Assembly (NCBI GenBank): GCA_016281315.1 | Contig: JAEEIJ010000058.1 | Coordinates: 37,769-101,768 of the forward strand | DNA: 64,000 nt | DNA from: Bacteroidales bacterium | Lineage (GTDB): Bacteria; Bacteroidota; Bacteroidia; Bacteroidales; UBA932 | Direction: 5' to 3' | Shown: positions 18,441-28,709 of the stretch, one piece after another | Layout: every line of letters begins with the position of its first letter | How positions within the stretch are numbered: position 1 is the stretch's first letter | Made by a program: the position numbers and the translations under genes | The notes under the pieces: model-generated | Databases searched by the model: none | What the model saw: only the letters and a program-made list of their open reading frames with translations | What the model was told of the DNA's origin: nothing

Positions 18441-20126
18441 CTAAATCTGATGATTGGTATGCTTGCGGTTCTGACCCATCATCGGCCAGGGAGAGGTAGT
18501 GGAAGGGCCGGTGGTGTAGTCCAGGGTGATGCACATCAGACCGCCCAATACACGGTTGTCATTATCGGTGAACTGGATGTAAATCTTACCGTCATCGCCA
18601 ATGACGATACCGCTCCAGATCTTTGCCACCTCCGTAGCAGCATAGGTCTCCTTATAGCGGTCATCCTGCTTCAGGACATCGGTAATAATATCCTTCCTCA
18701 CCAGCGTCTCAAACTGACCGCCGCCCAGGTATTTTACCACATAGTAATTGCCGGCCTCGGTGCCGAAATGAATGTTGTTGTCCTGGTCCACGGCGGGAGC
18801 GCTGGTAACGTTCTCGGCGATGCGGTAGTGCGCCACCATCTGGTTCTGGACAGGATCCACGAGGGCGATACCGCCGTCATCGGAGCCAAGACTGTACTTC
18901 AGAGGGACAATAATGAGACCGTCACCGGTAACGGCGATACCGCCCTGGTCCTGCTGGGCGCAGGCGTCAATCTGACAGTTCACGATTTCCGCGCCGGTTG
19001 AGAATTCCACGCCATATACCTTGGTATAGATGTAGCTGCTGGTCGAATTGTCCTTGATGGCCTGCATACCCAGGAGGCAGTCTTTTCCGTCAATGGTCAT
19101 AGCCGCGAGGGTGGCCTGGTTGTTGCCCATGGACCAACCGCTGGCTGCACTGTGGCAGGCACGGGCTGTCCAGGGAGTGCCTTCACCGGCAGCGTCCATA
19201 TCGGCAGTCGCCGCGGTGAAAACACCGTAGCTGCCGCCGCACCAGCCGATGTAGCCATTCTTGCTCACGACAATACCGCCGCGGGAGCCGCCAGCGGGGC
19301 CGTTTCCGTCGGAGCCCATCACATAATTGACGCGGGTGCCGTTAGCCTTTGAAATGGCAATGACCGTACCGGCGGATCCTACGTTGCCCACATAGATATT
19401 GTTGGTGCCGATACCGGCCACATTACCGCCCTGGATGGAAGCCGAATGGGCATTCCCCTTGTTCCAGAAATCCGTAAAGCGCCATTTCTCCACACCGGCA
19501 TCCGTATAGGCTACCACAGTAGCATCGCCGTTCTTAGTGCCGCCGACCATGTAGATGGTACCGTCGGAATCGATGCTGGGCGTACCGTGAATCTGGGAAC
19601 CGCTCTGAGGGTTGTTGAGCAGAGCCTTCGTCCACACGATTTCACCGGAAGGAGAAATCTTATAGAAGTGGTTGTAATCACGCGTAGCCGTATAGATATT
19701 GCCATCGTCGGCCAAAGCCGGGCTGGTAATGGAGGTATAGCCTTCCAACTGGCAGTTCCACAACAGCGCCACTTCACCGGTTGCCACTACGGGAGCCGGC
19801 TGCACGGCCAGGTTTTTCGGGCGGCTGGCAACGGTCCCGTTGGCATCGGTCACCGTAAGCGTAACCGTAAAGTTGCCAATGTCAGTAGGCGTCCAGGAGG
19901 CGGGGTTACCAGAGATGGGCTCGGCCTCTCCGACCTTCCAGGCATAGGTATAGGGGGCAACCCCGCCGGTAACCTCGGCGGTGAAGGAAACCGGCTCTCC
20001 GACGGTAGCCGGATTGACAGAGATGGTGAAGTTCACCGTCAGTGCAGGTGCGTCGCTGCCGCCCTTATTGCCACAGGAGGTAGCGGCGAGAGCAACGACC
20101 ATTAAGAGATACATGAATCTTTTCAT
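18441..20126 (-). CDS. PKD-domain/PQQ-like beta-propeller lipoprotein
   Basis: A 561-residue lipoprotein (MKRFMYLLMVVALAATSCGNKGG, Cys18). Residues about 28-110 form a PKD-like Ig fold (VSFTAEVTGGVAPYTYAWKV ends the key motif). The remainder is a propeller with repeats such as SPALADDGNIYTATRDYNHFYKIS, GTPSIDSDGTIYMVGG, SAPAVDQDNNIHFGTE and GIVIGDDGKIYIQFTD, as in PQQ/BamB-like folds. Such proteins in SusCD loci often bind glycans or other ligands at the surface; here the ligand is unknown. ATG 20126 is chosen because the in-frame codon six nt upstream is TTG. It lies between susD and the GDPD gene with short gaps of 27 and 3 nt. Confidence 0.72.
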   Translation of the reverse strand: MKRFMYLLMVVALAATSCGNKGGSDAPALTVNFTISVNPATVGEPVSFTAEVTGGVAPYTYAWKVGEAEPISGNPASWTPTDIGNFTVTLTVTDANGTVASRPKNLAVQPAPVVATGEVALLWNCQLEGYTSITSPALADDGNIYTATRDYNHFYKISPSGEIVWTKALLNNPQSGSQIHGTPSIDSDGTIYMVGGTKNGDATVVAYTDAGVEKWRFTDFWNKGNAHSASIQGGNVAGIGTNNIYVGNVGSAGTVIAISKANGTRVNYVMGSDGNGPAGGSRGGIVVSKNGYIGWCGGSYGVFTAATADMDAAGEGTPWTARACHSAASGWSMGNNQATLAAMTIDGKDCLLGMQAIKDNSTSSYIYTKVYGVEFSTGAEIVNCQIDACAQQDQGGIAVTGDGLIIVPLKYSLGSDDGGIALVDPVQNQMVAHYRIAENVTSAPAVDQDNNIHFGTEAGNYYVVKYLGGGQFETLVRKDIITDVLKQDDRYKETYAATEVAKIWSGIVIGDDGKIYIQFTDNDNRVLGGLMCITLDYTTGPSTTSPWPMMGQNRKHTNHQI

Positions 20127-20153
20127 AAACAAAAAAGGTTAGGTATTAATTGG

Positions 20154-21476
20154 TTAATCAGGATATCCGGGATTCTGGGGATAGGCGGTCTTGCCCGCAA
20201 TGTCCCTTTCCTTCTGGGGAATGGGCCAATAGAGCAGGTAGTCTCGGCCTTTCCAGTCGTCGTAGAGGTCTGTACGTCCGGTGCGCTTGATGTCGAACCA
20301 GCGGCGGCCTTCGGCATAGAACTCGCGGTTGTTCTCGTCCAGCAGGAGACCCTCCCACTCGGCATCCGTGAAGCTTGCGGGCATATTGACCGTGGCATAG
20401 CGCTCTTCCATGAAAGTCTTCAGCACAGCGGCACCGGCATTCTTGCCAAGAGCTTCGGCCCGGATGAGATAGGCATCCGCCAGACGGAAGAGAATAAGGG
20501 GCGAATTGGCGGCCTTGGGGTTTGTCACGAACTGGTCGCCCTGACCGTTGGCGAGTTTGATGACTCGCGTGGTGTTATTGGGCGAGAACGTGGCAGCCTG
20601 ACGAATGTCGCCCCTGTGAATGGCCGTATCCGAAAACAGGTTATTGTAGTACTTGGGCGCCGGGGAATAGTTCCAGGATGCATCCGTATCGTTCACCCGC
20701 TCATAGATGAGGTTGTAACCGGATGCGCGGATGTTGGCCAGGGCGAATACGATCTCCCTGGAAGAGGTACCATACACAAACATCTTTCCCCAGTCGGAAG
20801 AATTGTCTTCCAGAACATATCCGGCATCGATCACCTCACCGGCGAGGGAAGCAGCTTCCACGTTTTCCCCTCTCCAAAGCAGGGTACGGGCCAGCAGGAG
20901 CCGGGCCGCATTCTTGGTAGGATAATAAATGGTGGCGGCATCGGGCAGATTCTCGATAGCGGCACGGCAATCCGCAATCACCTGCGCCCAGATGGCGTCC
21001 TCCCCAGAAATAGGGACAACGTCGGACTGGGGTTCCGTGAGCAGCGGCACGCCGCCGTAGCGAGTGACCAGGTTGTAATATATCCAGGCACGGAAGAAAT
21101 AGGCATTGCCTACAGCATCGGCATTCCCCTTTGCAGCCTTAAGCAATTCGTTCACGTCATTCAGGACACTGAAGCAGTCGCGCCAGGCCGATAGGGCCGT
21201 CGAAGAGGCGGGCGCACCTGTATCTTCATGGAAATCGGCATAGTCGAAACCGGGGCCGGAAGCGTAATTCTCCGCCAGGGCATCTCCCTGATGCCACAGG
21301 GAAGCCACAAGGTTTTCCATACGGTAGCGGACACCGTTGGTGAGTTTCCCGAGATCATTGTCTGTAAGAAGATCGGCTTTGATGGCGCTCTTGGGGGCAA
21401 TCTCGTCAATCATCTTGCCGCAGCCCGTCACGAGGGCCACCAGAAGGACAGATGCAATGCAAATAATCTTTTTCAT
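20154..21476 (-). CDS. SusD/RagB-family outer-membrane nutrient-binding lipoprotein
   Basis: The lid lipoprotein that pairs with the SusC transporter encoded just upstream (12 nt gap). Lipobox VALVTGCG (Cys19). The SusD fold is shown by the helical TPR-like segments (GNAYFFRAWIYYNLVTRYGGVPLL, AARLLLARTLLWRGENVEAASLAGEVI), LILFRLADAYLIRAEAL, and the C-terminal NNREFYAEGRRWFDIKRTG followed by LLYWPIPQKERDI. At 440 aa it is at the short end for the family. Binding residues cannot be assigned; neighbouring GDPD suggests phosphodiester-type ligands (inference). Confidence 0.92.
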   Translation of the reverse strand: MKKIICIASVLLVALVTGCGKMIDEIAPKSAIKADLLTDNDLGKLTNGVRYRMENLVASLWHQGDALAENYASGPGFDYADFHEDTGAPASSTALSAWRDCFSVLNDVNELLKAAKGNADAVGNAYFFRAWIYYNLVTRYGGVPLLTEPQSDVVPISGEDAIWAQVIADCRAAIENLPDAATIYYPTKNAARLLLARTLLWRGENVEAASLAGEVIDAGYVLEDNSSDWGKMFVYGTSSREIVFALANIRASGYNLIYERVNDTDASWNYSPAPKYYNNLFSDTAIHRGDIRQAATFSPNNTTRVIKLANGQGDQFVTNPKAANSPLILFRLADAYLIRAEALGKNAGAAVLKTFMEERYATVNMPASFTDAEWEGLLLDENNREFYAEGRRWFDIKRTGRTDLYDDWKGRDYLLYWPIPQKERDIAGKTAYPQNPGYPD

Positions 21477-21488
21477 AGTGACTCCTCC

Positions 21489-24400
21489 TTAGAATTTAAT
21501 GTCCACACCGAAAATATAGGAACGCATCATAGGCTCATAGCCGAAGTCCGTGGCATATTTGGCCGCCGCAGGACCGCCCGACATAGAGGCTTCCGGGTCG
21601 TACCCCTCATACTTTGTGAAGGTGAAAGCGTTGTCTACAGTGGCATATACGCGCACCCCGCCAATCTTCAGCCGTTCAAGCCACTTGGACGGAAGGTGGT
21701 AGGCCAGGGTGATGTTCTTGATGCGGAAGTAGGAGGCATCCTCCAGATAGCGCGTGCTGGTGAGGATGTTGTAATCCCAGGCCCAACCGGTATGAAGGCC
21801 GGACAGGATGGGACGCGGCATGGTGTCCGATGTGCCCGGACCGTTCCAGAACTCGGTGGCAGCCTTCTTGCTCAGGTTGAAGAACTGCTTGCATTCCTTG
21901 CCGTTGTCGTCATACACAGTACCTGAAGAAAGGCCCAGATGCTCGGTGCCTTCCTGGCCGCAACCCTTCCAGGCACTAAATACTTTTGCCCCCACGGAAT
22001 ACTGGAAGAACATGCTCAGCTCAAGTCCTTTCCAGGACAGGTTGGATGTGATGCCACCGAAGAAATCCGGAGTAGCCTTCCCGCAGTACATACGGTCATT
22101 GTCTGAAATATCGCCATCGCCATCTCTGTCATAATACTTGACATCACCCGCCCGGACGCCTTTTGCATACAGCTTGGCAGGCACTTCATCGTCGTACTGA
22201 TAAATCCCGTCCATCCGGAGCATATACCAGGCGCTGACGGGCTTTCCGGTGATGAGCGCATGCTTGTTGCCGCCATACAACTGGGAATCTTCCACCACGA
22301 TGATGTCGGTGTCGTCCAACAGACTCACAAGCCGGTTCTTGGACCAGGAGAGATTACCGGACAAGTCCCACTTCACGGGGCCGTCCAGGATACGTCCGCC
22401 CAGGGAAATTTCCACGCCCAGATTGTCCATCACGCCGATGTTGCTGTTGCGCTTCGTATAACCGGTGGTGGCCACTACGGGACGGTCGTTATATAGCAAG
22501 CCATCCGTGACAGAGTAGAAAATGTCGGCACCCAGATTCATGCGGCCGCCGAAGAACTCGATATCCGTACCGAAGTCGTACTTGGTACTCTTTTCCCACT
22601 TCAGGTTTTTGGCCGTCTGGCCGATTTTCATCCCGGATGCCCCGTTATAAGTATAACCGCCGTTCACGAGCGACATCGCATCCCAGTTGCCAATCCCGGC
22701 CATGGAACCGGTCTGACCGGCGCTCACGCGCAGTTTCAGTTCGGTGACCACGGGATTCTTCGGGAAGAATTTCTCGTTGGAAGTCATCCAGGCCAGGGAG
22801 CCAGCCGGGAAGAAGCCGAAACGATTGTTCACCGGGAAACGGGAGGACCCGTCGGTGCGGAACGAGAGGTTCAGGATATAACGGTCGGCCCAGTTGAGCG
22901 CCACCCGGGAGAAATAGGATTCCAGGGCGTAGGCGTTGTAGCCGATGCTGCCGGGATAGATGCTGGTGCCCGAGGTGATGAGATTGAAGCTGGAAGAAGG
23001 AAATGCTTCGTTCGCATAGTTGTCCGACTTGGCGCCGAAGGTCTCATACTCGTACTTTTCGAAAGAGTGGCCGACGAGAATGGAATAGGTAAGACGGTCC
23101 CAGGTGTTGTCGTAGGAGGCTATGTTGTCCCATACGTAACGGAAACTGTTGTCTTTCTGTTCCGACAGGGCGGCCCAGCCTTCCTTGAAAGCGCGCTCCA
23201 GATTCTTCTCCGTGAGCTTCTTGATGGTCTTGTCGTAGATGGAGTATCCGCTGATGGAGGAGGTGAACTTGAAGCCCTTGAAGGGTTTGAACACCGCACT
23301 GAAGGTTCCTTGCAACTGATACTTATTAATGAAATAGTCTTCCTCGTTAATGATCATCAGCGGGTTGTGACGGGCCAGGGCATCATCACTCATCACGCGC
23401 CAGGACCCGTCCGGGTTGGTGGCGGTGTACCAGGGCTGTTCCTCACGGGCGGCACGCAGAATTTTCAATGAACCGTCGGTTTCCTCCACTTTGTCGAAGC
23501 GGGAATAGGCGATGGACGTATTCATATTAAGTTCCAGCCACTTCGCAACATCGTAGGAGAACTTGGTGCGTCCCGTGAACTTCTGGAAACCGGTGGTGAG
23601 CAGATACCCTTCCTCTCCTTCGTAACCGGCCGATGCATAGAAGCGGATGTTCTCGCTGCCGCCGCTGAGGGAGGCATTCGCTCCCTTTCTGAAGGCAATC
23701 TTGCGCGACACCGCGGCCATCCAGTCGTAGTCCTCCAGGACGTCGGGCACGTAAAAATTCTCAATGGCCGGCTTCTGGATATTATAGTTGTCGATGGCCG
23801 TGCCGATGGCATTCATGTATTCGGCCGTATTCGCCATGGGAATGTCCTTGGCCACCGTTGCGCCGCCGAAATACGCGCCGGCGTTCACCATCGTCGCGCC
23901 CTTCTTACCGGACTTGGTGGTGATGAGGATGACACCGGCGTTGGCACGGGAACCGTAGATGGCGGTAGCTGATGCATCCTTTAGCACCTCCATACTTTCA
24001 ATATCATTGGCATTGAGCTGCGGATAGCTCTCTGCCGGAATACCATCCACCACATACAGCGGGGCGGAGTTTCCAGAGATGGAGCTGACGCCGCGCACAA
24101 TCACGCGGGGCGACTCGCCGGGGATACCCGAGGAAGAGGAGATGCTGATACCCGTCACGCGGCCTTGCAGCGCTTTGACGGGATCAATATCGGCGCCCCT
24201 GTCTATCTCGTCCATCTTCACGGAAGCAATGGATGAACTCACGAGGCGCTTGGAAGCCGTACCGTAACCAACGACCACCAGTTCTTCCAGTTTCTCGGCT
24301 TCTATGGCCAGCAAAACATCGATTTGGGTGCGACCTGCCACACTCTCCCGAACGGACTGGAAACCGATAGACGAGAATTCCAGATAACTGTCCTTCGCGA

Positions 24401-24881
24401 CACTGATAACATAGTGGCCATCCAAGTCCGTCATCGTTGCCGATGCCGTAGCGCCGCCAGGGATCACGATGCAGCCAATCACCGGTTCCCCGTCTGTATC
24501 CTTTACGACGCCGCTCACGGTGATGCGGTTACCTTTATACGGATTCTGTTGGGCCGGAGAAGGTTTTTCGGCCCTGGAGACCTGGATCTTCTTGTCATCC
24601 ACCGTAAAAGAGACATCCTGGCCGACAAAAATCTGCCCGAGGATATCCTGGATACTTCCGTTGTTTGCCTGAACAGACACAATTTTGTCCATGTCCAGCT
24701 GACTGGTCTTGATGACCACCGAGTAGCCGAACTGACGCTGCAGGTAGTCGACAGCCGTCTTGACGGAAACGTCGGACAGACGGAGGGTATGTTGCCCCTG
24801 CGCAAACGCGACACCGGACGCGGCCGCCCAGATCAGGAGAAATGCCACCCCCATCCACAGGGGTTTAAAGAGCTGACGCAT
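21489..24881 (-). CDS. SusC/RagA-family TonB-dependent transporter with STN signalling domain
   Basis: A 1130-residue outer-membrane transporter. Signal peptide (about 1-27); STN domain (about 32-105, TLRLSDVSVKTAVDYLQRQF...IQDILGQIF), which relays substrate binding to an anti-sigma factor; a carboxypeptidase-like regulatory domain (about 120-195, ITVSGVVKDTDGEPVIGCIV); the SusC motif LEELVVVGYGTASKRLVSSS; a TonB plug (VKALQGRVTGISI...VIVRGVSSISGN...VDGIPAE...IESMEVLKDASATAIYGSRANAGVILITTKSGK); then the barrel to the end. The STN domain predicts regulation through the FecR gene directly upstream (11 nt) and the ECF sigma factor at the end of the operon. Confidence 0.95.
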   Translation of the reverse strand: MRQLFKPLWMGVAFLLIWAAASGVAFAQGQHTLRLSDVSVKTAVDYLQRQFGYSVVIKTSQLDMDKIVSVQANNGSIQDILGQIFVGQDVSFTVDDKKIQVSRAEKPSPAQQNPYKGNRITVSGVVKDTDGEPVIGCIVIPGGATASATMTDLDGHYVISVAKDSYLEFSSIGFQSVRESVAGRTQIDVLLAIEAEKLEELVVVGYGTASKRLVSSSIASVKMDEIDRGADIDPVKALQGRVTGISISSSSGIPGESPRVIVRGVSSISGNSAPLYVVDGIPAESYPQLNANDIESMEVLKDASATAIYGSRANAGVILITTKSGKKGATMVNAGAYFGGATVAKDIPMANTAEYMNAIGTAIDNYNIQKPAIENFYVPDVLEDYDWMAAVSRKIAFRKGANASLSGGSENIRFYASAGYEGEEGYLLTTGFQKFTGRTKFSYDVAKWLELNMNTSIAYSRFDKVEETDGSLKILRAAREEQPWYTATNPDGSWRVMSDDALARHNPLMIINEEDYFINKYQLQGTFSAVFKPFKGFKFTSSISGYSIYDKTIKKLTEKNLERAFKEGWAALSEQKDNSFRYVWDNIASYDNTWDRLTYSILVGHSFEKYEYETFGAKSDNYANEAFPSSSFNLITSGTSIYPGSIGYNAYALESYFSRVALNWADRYILNLSFRTDGSSRFPVNNRFGFFPAGSLAWMTSNEKFFPKNPVVTELKLRVSAGQTGSMAGIGNWDAMSLVNGGYTYNGASGMKIGQTAKNLKWEKSTKYDFGTDIEFFGGRMNLGADIFYSVTDGLLYNDRPVVATTGYTKRNSNIGVMDNLGVEISLGGRILDGPVKWDLSGNLSWSKNRLVSLLDDTDIIVVEDSQLYGGNKHALITGKPVSAWYMLRMDGIYQYDDEVPAKLYAKGVRAGDVKYYDRDGDGDISDNDRMYCGKATPDFFGGITSNLSWKGLELSMFFQYSVGAKVFSAWKGCGQEGTEHLGLSSGTVYDDNGKECKQFFNLSKKAATEFWNGPGTSDTMPRPILSGLHTGWAWDYNILTSTRYLEDASYFRIKNITLAYHLPSKWLERLKIGGVRVYATVDNAFTFTKYEGYDPEASMSGGPAAAKYATDFGYEPMMRSYIFGVDIKF

Positions 24882-24892
24882 AGGTTTAAAAC

Positions 24893-25822
24893 TTAGTGTT
24901 TTAGCATAAGCGAAAGGGTATAGACATCACCCCTGCGTTGAATATACATGTGGTTTTGCGTATTAAGCGACTGTAAAATAGTCGGGAGGTCTTCTCCATT
25001 GATGAATGAAGCAAAAAAACGTTCCTCTGCAATAGCCTCATCCTCAATGATAATCTTCGCTCCGAATTTACGTTCCAGGCAATGGGCAATGTCTTCCATT
25101 CTGCGATTGGAGAACTGCAGCCCGCCCTGAAGGTTGTTGGCTATGAAGGAGTCCGGCGAGAAGCGCTGTTTTTCTACGCTGCCCGTCGCCCGGTTGTAAT
25201 GAACCAGGTCCCCTGTCTTTAGTTTAACATCGTGGTTGGAGTCTTTCCCCACGATGGTCATCTCTACGATTCCGTCCACGAGGGCCAGCTCACACTCCGC
25301 ATCCGTCTGATAGGACGAGAAGTAGAATTCCGTACCCATGACCTTCACAGTGATATCCTCCGAATGGATTTCGAAGGGACATTCCTCCATGTGTACAATG
25401 TCGGCGTAGGCTTCTCCCTGCAGGAAAATCTGCCGGAGATTCCCCTTAAAGGCCGACGGATAGACAATGTGGCTTTCCGGGGCCAGCCGGATGGTGGAAC
25501 CGTCCGGAAGAGCTAGGGTGCGTGTTTGACCGGAACGGGTATAGATCTCGCTCCAGCGCACCTGTTCCGGCTTTTTATCGAAGAGGATGAGAGCCGATGC
25601 CAATACTGCGGGGAGAAACAAGGCGGCCGCCACATGCTCCACAACACGAAGCGCCTGCTTCCACCAAGGATTCTCCTTTCTGATTTGTTTGCGGAACGCA
25701 CGGAATCCTTCCGATGAGATGGCATAGTCATCTCCGCTGAAGCCGGCAACCAGTTCTTCCAACGATTTATCGGCCGATCCGTCATCCTCATGTTCCAAAA
25801 ACCATTTCTGCAAGTCGTCCAT
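24893..25822 (-). CDS. FecR-family anti-sigma factor
   Basis: A 309-residue inner-membrane regulator. A cytoplasmic N-terminus (about 1-70) would bind the sigma factor, and a membrane segment spans about 78-97 (VVEHVAAALFLPAVLASALILF). The periplasmic FecR domain is marked by RTLALPDGSTIRLAPESHIVYPSAF and LQGEAYADIVH...PFEIHSEDITVKVMGTEFYFSSY. The C-terminal domain (LQGGLQFSNRRMEDIAHCLERKFG) contacts the STN domain of the transporter. The start is ATG 25822 (MDDLQKWFLEH); the open frame upstream runs through a hairpin and promoter-like DNA. First gene of the six-gene operon. Confidence 0.9.
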   Translation of the reverse strand: MDDLQKWFLEHEDDGSADKSLEELVAGFSGDDYAISSEGFRAFRKQIRKENPWWKQALRVVEHVAAALFLPAVLASALILFDKKPEQVRWSEIYTRSGQTRTLALPDGSTIRLAPESHIVYPSAFKGNLRQIFLQGEAYADIVHMEECPFEIHSEDITVKVMGTEFYFSSYQTDAECELALVDGIVEMTIVGKDSNHDVKLKTGDLVHYNRATGSVEKQRFSPDSFIANNLQGGLQFSNRRMEDIAHCLERKFGAKIIIEDEAIAEERFFASFINGEDLPTILQSLNTQNHMYIQRRGDVYTLSLMLKH

Positions 25823-25827
25823 AATCA

Positions 25828-25849
25828 ACGTATAAACAATACGTATAAA
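25828..25849 (-). promoter_or_regulatory. Direct repeats upstream of the fecR-susCD operon
   Basis: On the minus strand TTTATACGT occurs twice (25841-25849 and 25828-25836), 13 bp apart, ending 5 nt before the fecR ATG. The region lacks a TAnnTTTG box, so it may instead hold an ECF-dependent promoter or an operator. The assignment is inference only. Confidence 0.35.
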
Positions 25850-25865
25850 GAACACACGAAAAACC

Positions 25866-25889
25866 TTTTCCCCCCAACAAGGGGGAAAA
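25866..25889. terminator. Hairpin between surE and the fecR operon
   Basis: TTTTCCCCC, a short loop, and GGGGGAAAA form a strong hairpin 37 nt downstream of the surE stop. On the minus strand it is followed by a short T-run (GGTTTTT), so it likely ends the surE transcript before the fecR promoter region. Confidence 0.65.
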
Positions 25890-25925
25890 TAACGTGCGGA
25901 CGACAAAAAGAATATAGAAGCCGGC

Positions 25926-26747
25926 TTAGAGACTCTTCAGCCGTTCGAATTCCGGCATATCGGTCATCTGGGCATTGAAGGGGGTGATGGTCACCCAGCC
26001 CTGCTCCAGGAGCAGATGGTCGGCCGTATCCGCGTCCGGATCGTCGTTCACGAAGGTGCCCCGCATAAAGACCGCCTTTTCCCCGTCTTCCAGGTTCACG
26101 CGGTAATGCTGCCAGAGGAAACTGTCGTTCAGGGTGCCCAGGCTGCTTTCGTCCCAGGGCTCGAACTCCTTTACCCAATGGCCAGCGCCCTGACGGGCGA
26201 TGCGAATGCCCTTGATCTCGTCCAGGGGCATGGCCGGGAAATTCACGTTGTAATAGAGGCCGGGCCGGTTCCCGGGCCAGTTCTCGATGAGCTTTTTCAT
26301 AATGCCGGGCAAGAGGGCCTCCACGGCCGAAAAGTCTGCGTCCGAACGGAAATCGCAGAGCGATACGCCGATGGCTTTGCGCCCGTTGATGGCGGCTTCC
26401 TCGGCCGCGCCCAGTGTTCCGCTATAGTTGGCCGCCGTTGAGGCGTTGGTGCCGTGATTGATGCCCGTCACCACCAGGTCCGGGTCCCGGTTCTCGTACT
26501 TAAACTCCAGGCCGAACTTGACGCAGGAGGCCGGCGTGGCATCCAGGTAGGTCCATCGGCCCGGTCCCTCCTCCGGAAGGTCCTTATAGGAAAGCTGCTT
26601 CACCCCCAGCGAAACGGCCATGGAGGTGGCGCTCTGATGAAACTTGGGGGCCACTACGGTAACGTCCCCGAAGCGGGACATAATACGCGCGAGGACGTGA
26701 AGGCCGGCAGCCTTGTATCCGTCGTCATTGGAAAGGAGTATCTTCAT
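25926..26747 (-). CDS. surE: 5'-nucleotidase SurE
   Basis: A metal-dependent phosphatase that dephosphorylates nucleoside 5'- and 3'-monophosphates. The 273-residue protein starts MKILLSNDDGYKAAGLHVL, with the DD pair binding metal, followed by VVAPKFHQSATSMAVS and VVTGINHGTNASTAANYSGTLGAAEEAAINGRKAIGVS, both family blocks. ATG 26747 is chosen because it gives the conserved N-terminus and follows a -7 box; the open frame further upstream has no support. Monocistronic by its flanking terminators. Confidence 0.93.
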   Translation of the reverse strand: MKILLSNDDGYKAAGLHVLARIMSRFGDVTVVAPKFHQSATSMAVSLGVKQLSYKDLPEEGPGRWTYLDATPASCVKFGLEFKYENRDPDLVVTGINHGTNASTAANYSGTLGAAEEAAINGRKAIGVSLCDFRSDADFSAVEALLPGIMKKLIENWPGNRPGLYYNVNFPAMPLDEIKGIRIARQGAGHWVKEFEPWDESSLGTLNDSFLWQHYRVNLEDGEKAVFMRGTFVNDDPDADTADHLLLEQGWVTITPFNAQMTDMPEFERLKSL

Positions 26748-26754
26748 AGCAGTG

Positions 26755-26762
26755 CAAAGATA
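26755..26762 (-). promoter_or_regulatory. -7 box of surE
   Basis: On the minus strand TATCTTTG lies 7 nt before the surE ATG. It directly follows the gap terminator, so surE is probably transcribed independently with a very short leader. Confidence 0.5.
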
Positions 26763-26763
26763 C

Positions 26764-26794
26764 AAAAAAAGACCGACTCGCAAGCGAGCCGGTC
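26764..26794 (-). terminator. Rho-independent terminator of gap
   Basis: On the minus strand GACCGGCTCGC, a TT loop and GCGAGTCGGTC form a near-perfect stem (one mismatch, 26771-26794) followed by seven T residues. It lies 25 nt beyond the gap stop codon. Confidence 0.85.
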
Positions 26795-26819
26795 CTAAAG
26801 ACGTCAGAGGCCAGAGGCC

Positions 26820-27944
<1,125 letters not shown>

Positions 27945-27963
27945 TCAATAGCCGGGAAGCGGA

Positions 27964-28464
27964 TTAGAAGGAATAGTACAGACCCATGGCTATGTTGGCG
28001 GGGCTGGCGTCGATCTCGAAGCTGCCGCCATAGTAGCCGACGTGGCCCAGGTGACCCACGAAGGACAGGTTGTCGCTCACGGGAATGGAGATGCCGGGAG
28101 CCACGCCCACGCCGAAACCGGTCTGGGTTTCACCGCCGCCGGAGAGGATGAGCACCTCCAGCTGACCGTCCAGGAACAGGTTCACGGGACCCATTTCCAG
28201 GAGGAAATAACGGAAGTAAGGGGCGATGGTGAACAAATTGCCGCCGCCGAAGCCCATGTTGGTATAACCGATACTGGCGCCGATAGCCATATTGTCATTC
28301 AGGAAATAGCCGAATTCGGGTGCAATGTTGAGGCCCACGGTGGCGTCACCGTTCTCATTGACAGCCTGATCCGTTCCAAAATGGATGGTACCGCCCACAT
28401 AGAACTGGGCATTTGCGCTGAAGCCGATAAAGGCCAGGGCAAGAACTACGATAAGTTTTTTCAT
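27964..28464 (-). CDS. Small outer-membrane beta-barrel protein
   Basis: A 166-residue protein with signal peptide MKKLIVVLALAFIGFSANAQ and short amphipathic strands (FYVGGTIHFG, GLNIAPEFGYFL, MAIGASIGYTNMG, APYFRYFLLEMG, LFLDGQLEVLIL, GFGVGVAPGISIPV, FVGHLGHVGYYGG), ending in MGLYYSF with the terminal Phe typical of barrel proteins. It fits an eight-stranded OmpW/OmpX-like barrel. Transcribed alone from a consensus promoter and ended by a terminator. Function beyond membrane barrel is unknown. Confidence 0.75.
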   Translation of the reverse strand: MKKLIVVLALAFIGFSANAQFYVGGTIHFGTDQAVNENGDATVGLNIAPEFGYFLNDNMAIGASIGYTNMGFGGGNLFTIAPYFRYFLLEMGPVNLFLDGQLEVLILSGGGETQTGFGVGVAPGISIPVSDNLSFVGHLGHVGYYGGSFEIDASPANIAMGLYYSF

Positions 28465-28501
28465 AGGTTATAAGAATTAAAGTTGTTCCATAACGTTTCC
28501 G

Positions 28502-28532
28502 CAAAGATACACTTATTTTCCCAATCTCCAAA
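28502..28532 (-). promoter_or_regulatory. Consensus promoter of the small barrel gene
   Basis: On the minus strand TTTG (28529-28532), 19 nt, then TATCTTTG (28502-28509). This matches the full Bacteroidetes consensus and is among the best promoters in the window. It implies abundant expression and a leader of about 32 nt. Confidence 0.8.
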
Positions 28533-28709
28533 CATCAGAAAGACACCAGCCAGGCAGAGAGGGCCCGTTTCACGCCTTCGAAGGTGAACAGGCCCCAGTG
28601 CCAGCCAGGCGACGACGAGCCCGCCGAGCTCCCCTCCCGATGCGGGCAGATAGACTTTCATCCGCGGATTGGCCACGTTGACCACCCGCGCCGGCAGGTC
28701 CGTAAGCTG
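28533..28709 (-). other. Short stretch with possible coding remnant downstream of the SGNH lipoprotein gene
   Basis: Directly after the TAG stop of the SGNH gene the same frame stays open for more than 60 codons (QLTDLPARVVNVANPRMKVY and on), with GC-rich third positions. In a neighbouring frame a plausible C-terminus (LFTFEGVKRALSAWLVSF then stop) appears. No start codon arrangement or known motif supports a working gene. It may be the decayed end of an older gene, or simple non-coding spacer before the barrel promoter. Confidence 0.25.

Noticed and set aside
27964..28685. A 74-residue minus-strand protein at 28461-28685
   Set aside because: Its end overlaps the barrel gene start and it covers that gene's consensus promoter; no motif or conserved start supports it, although the sequence is noted as a possible remnant.
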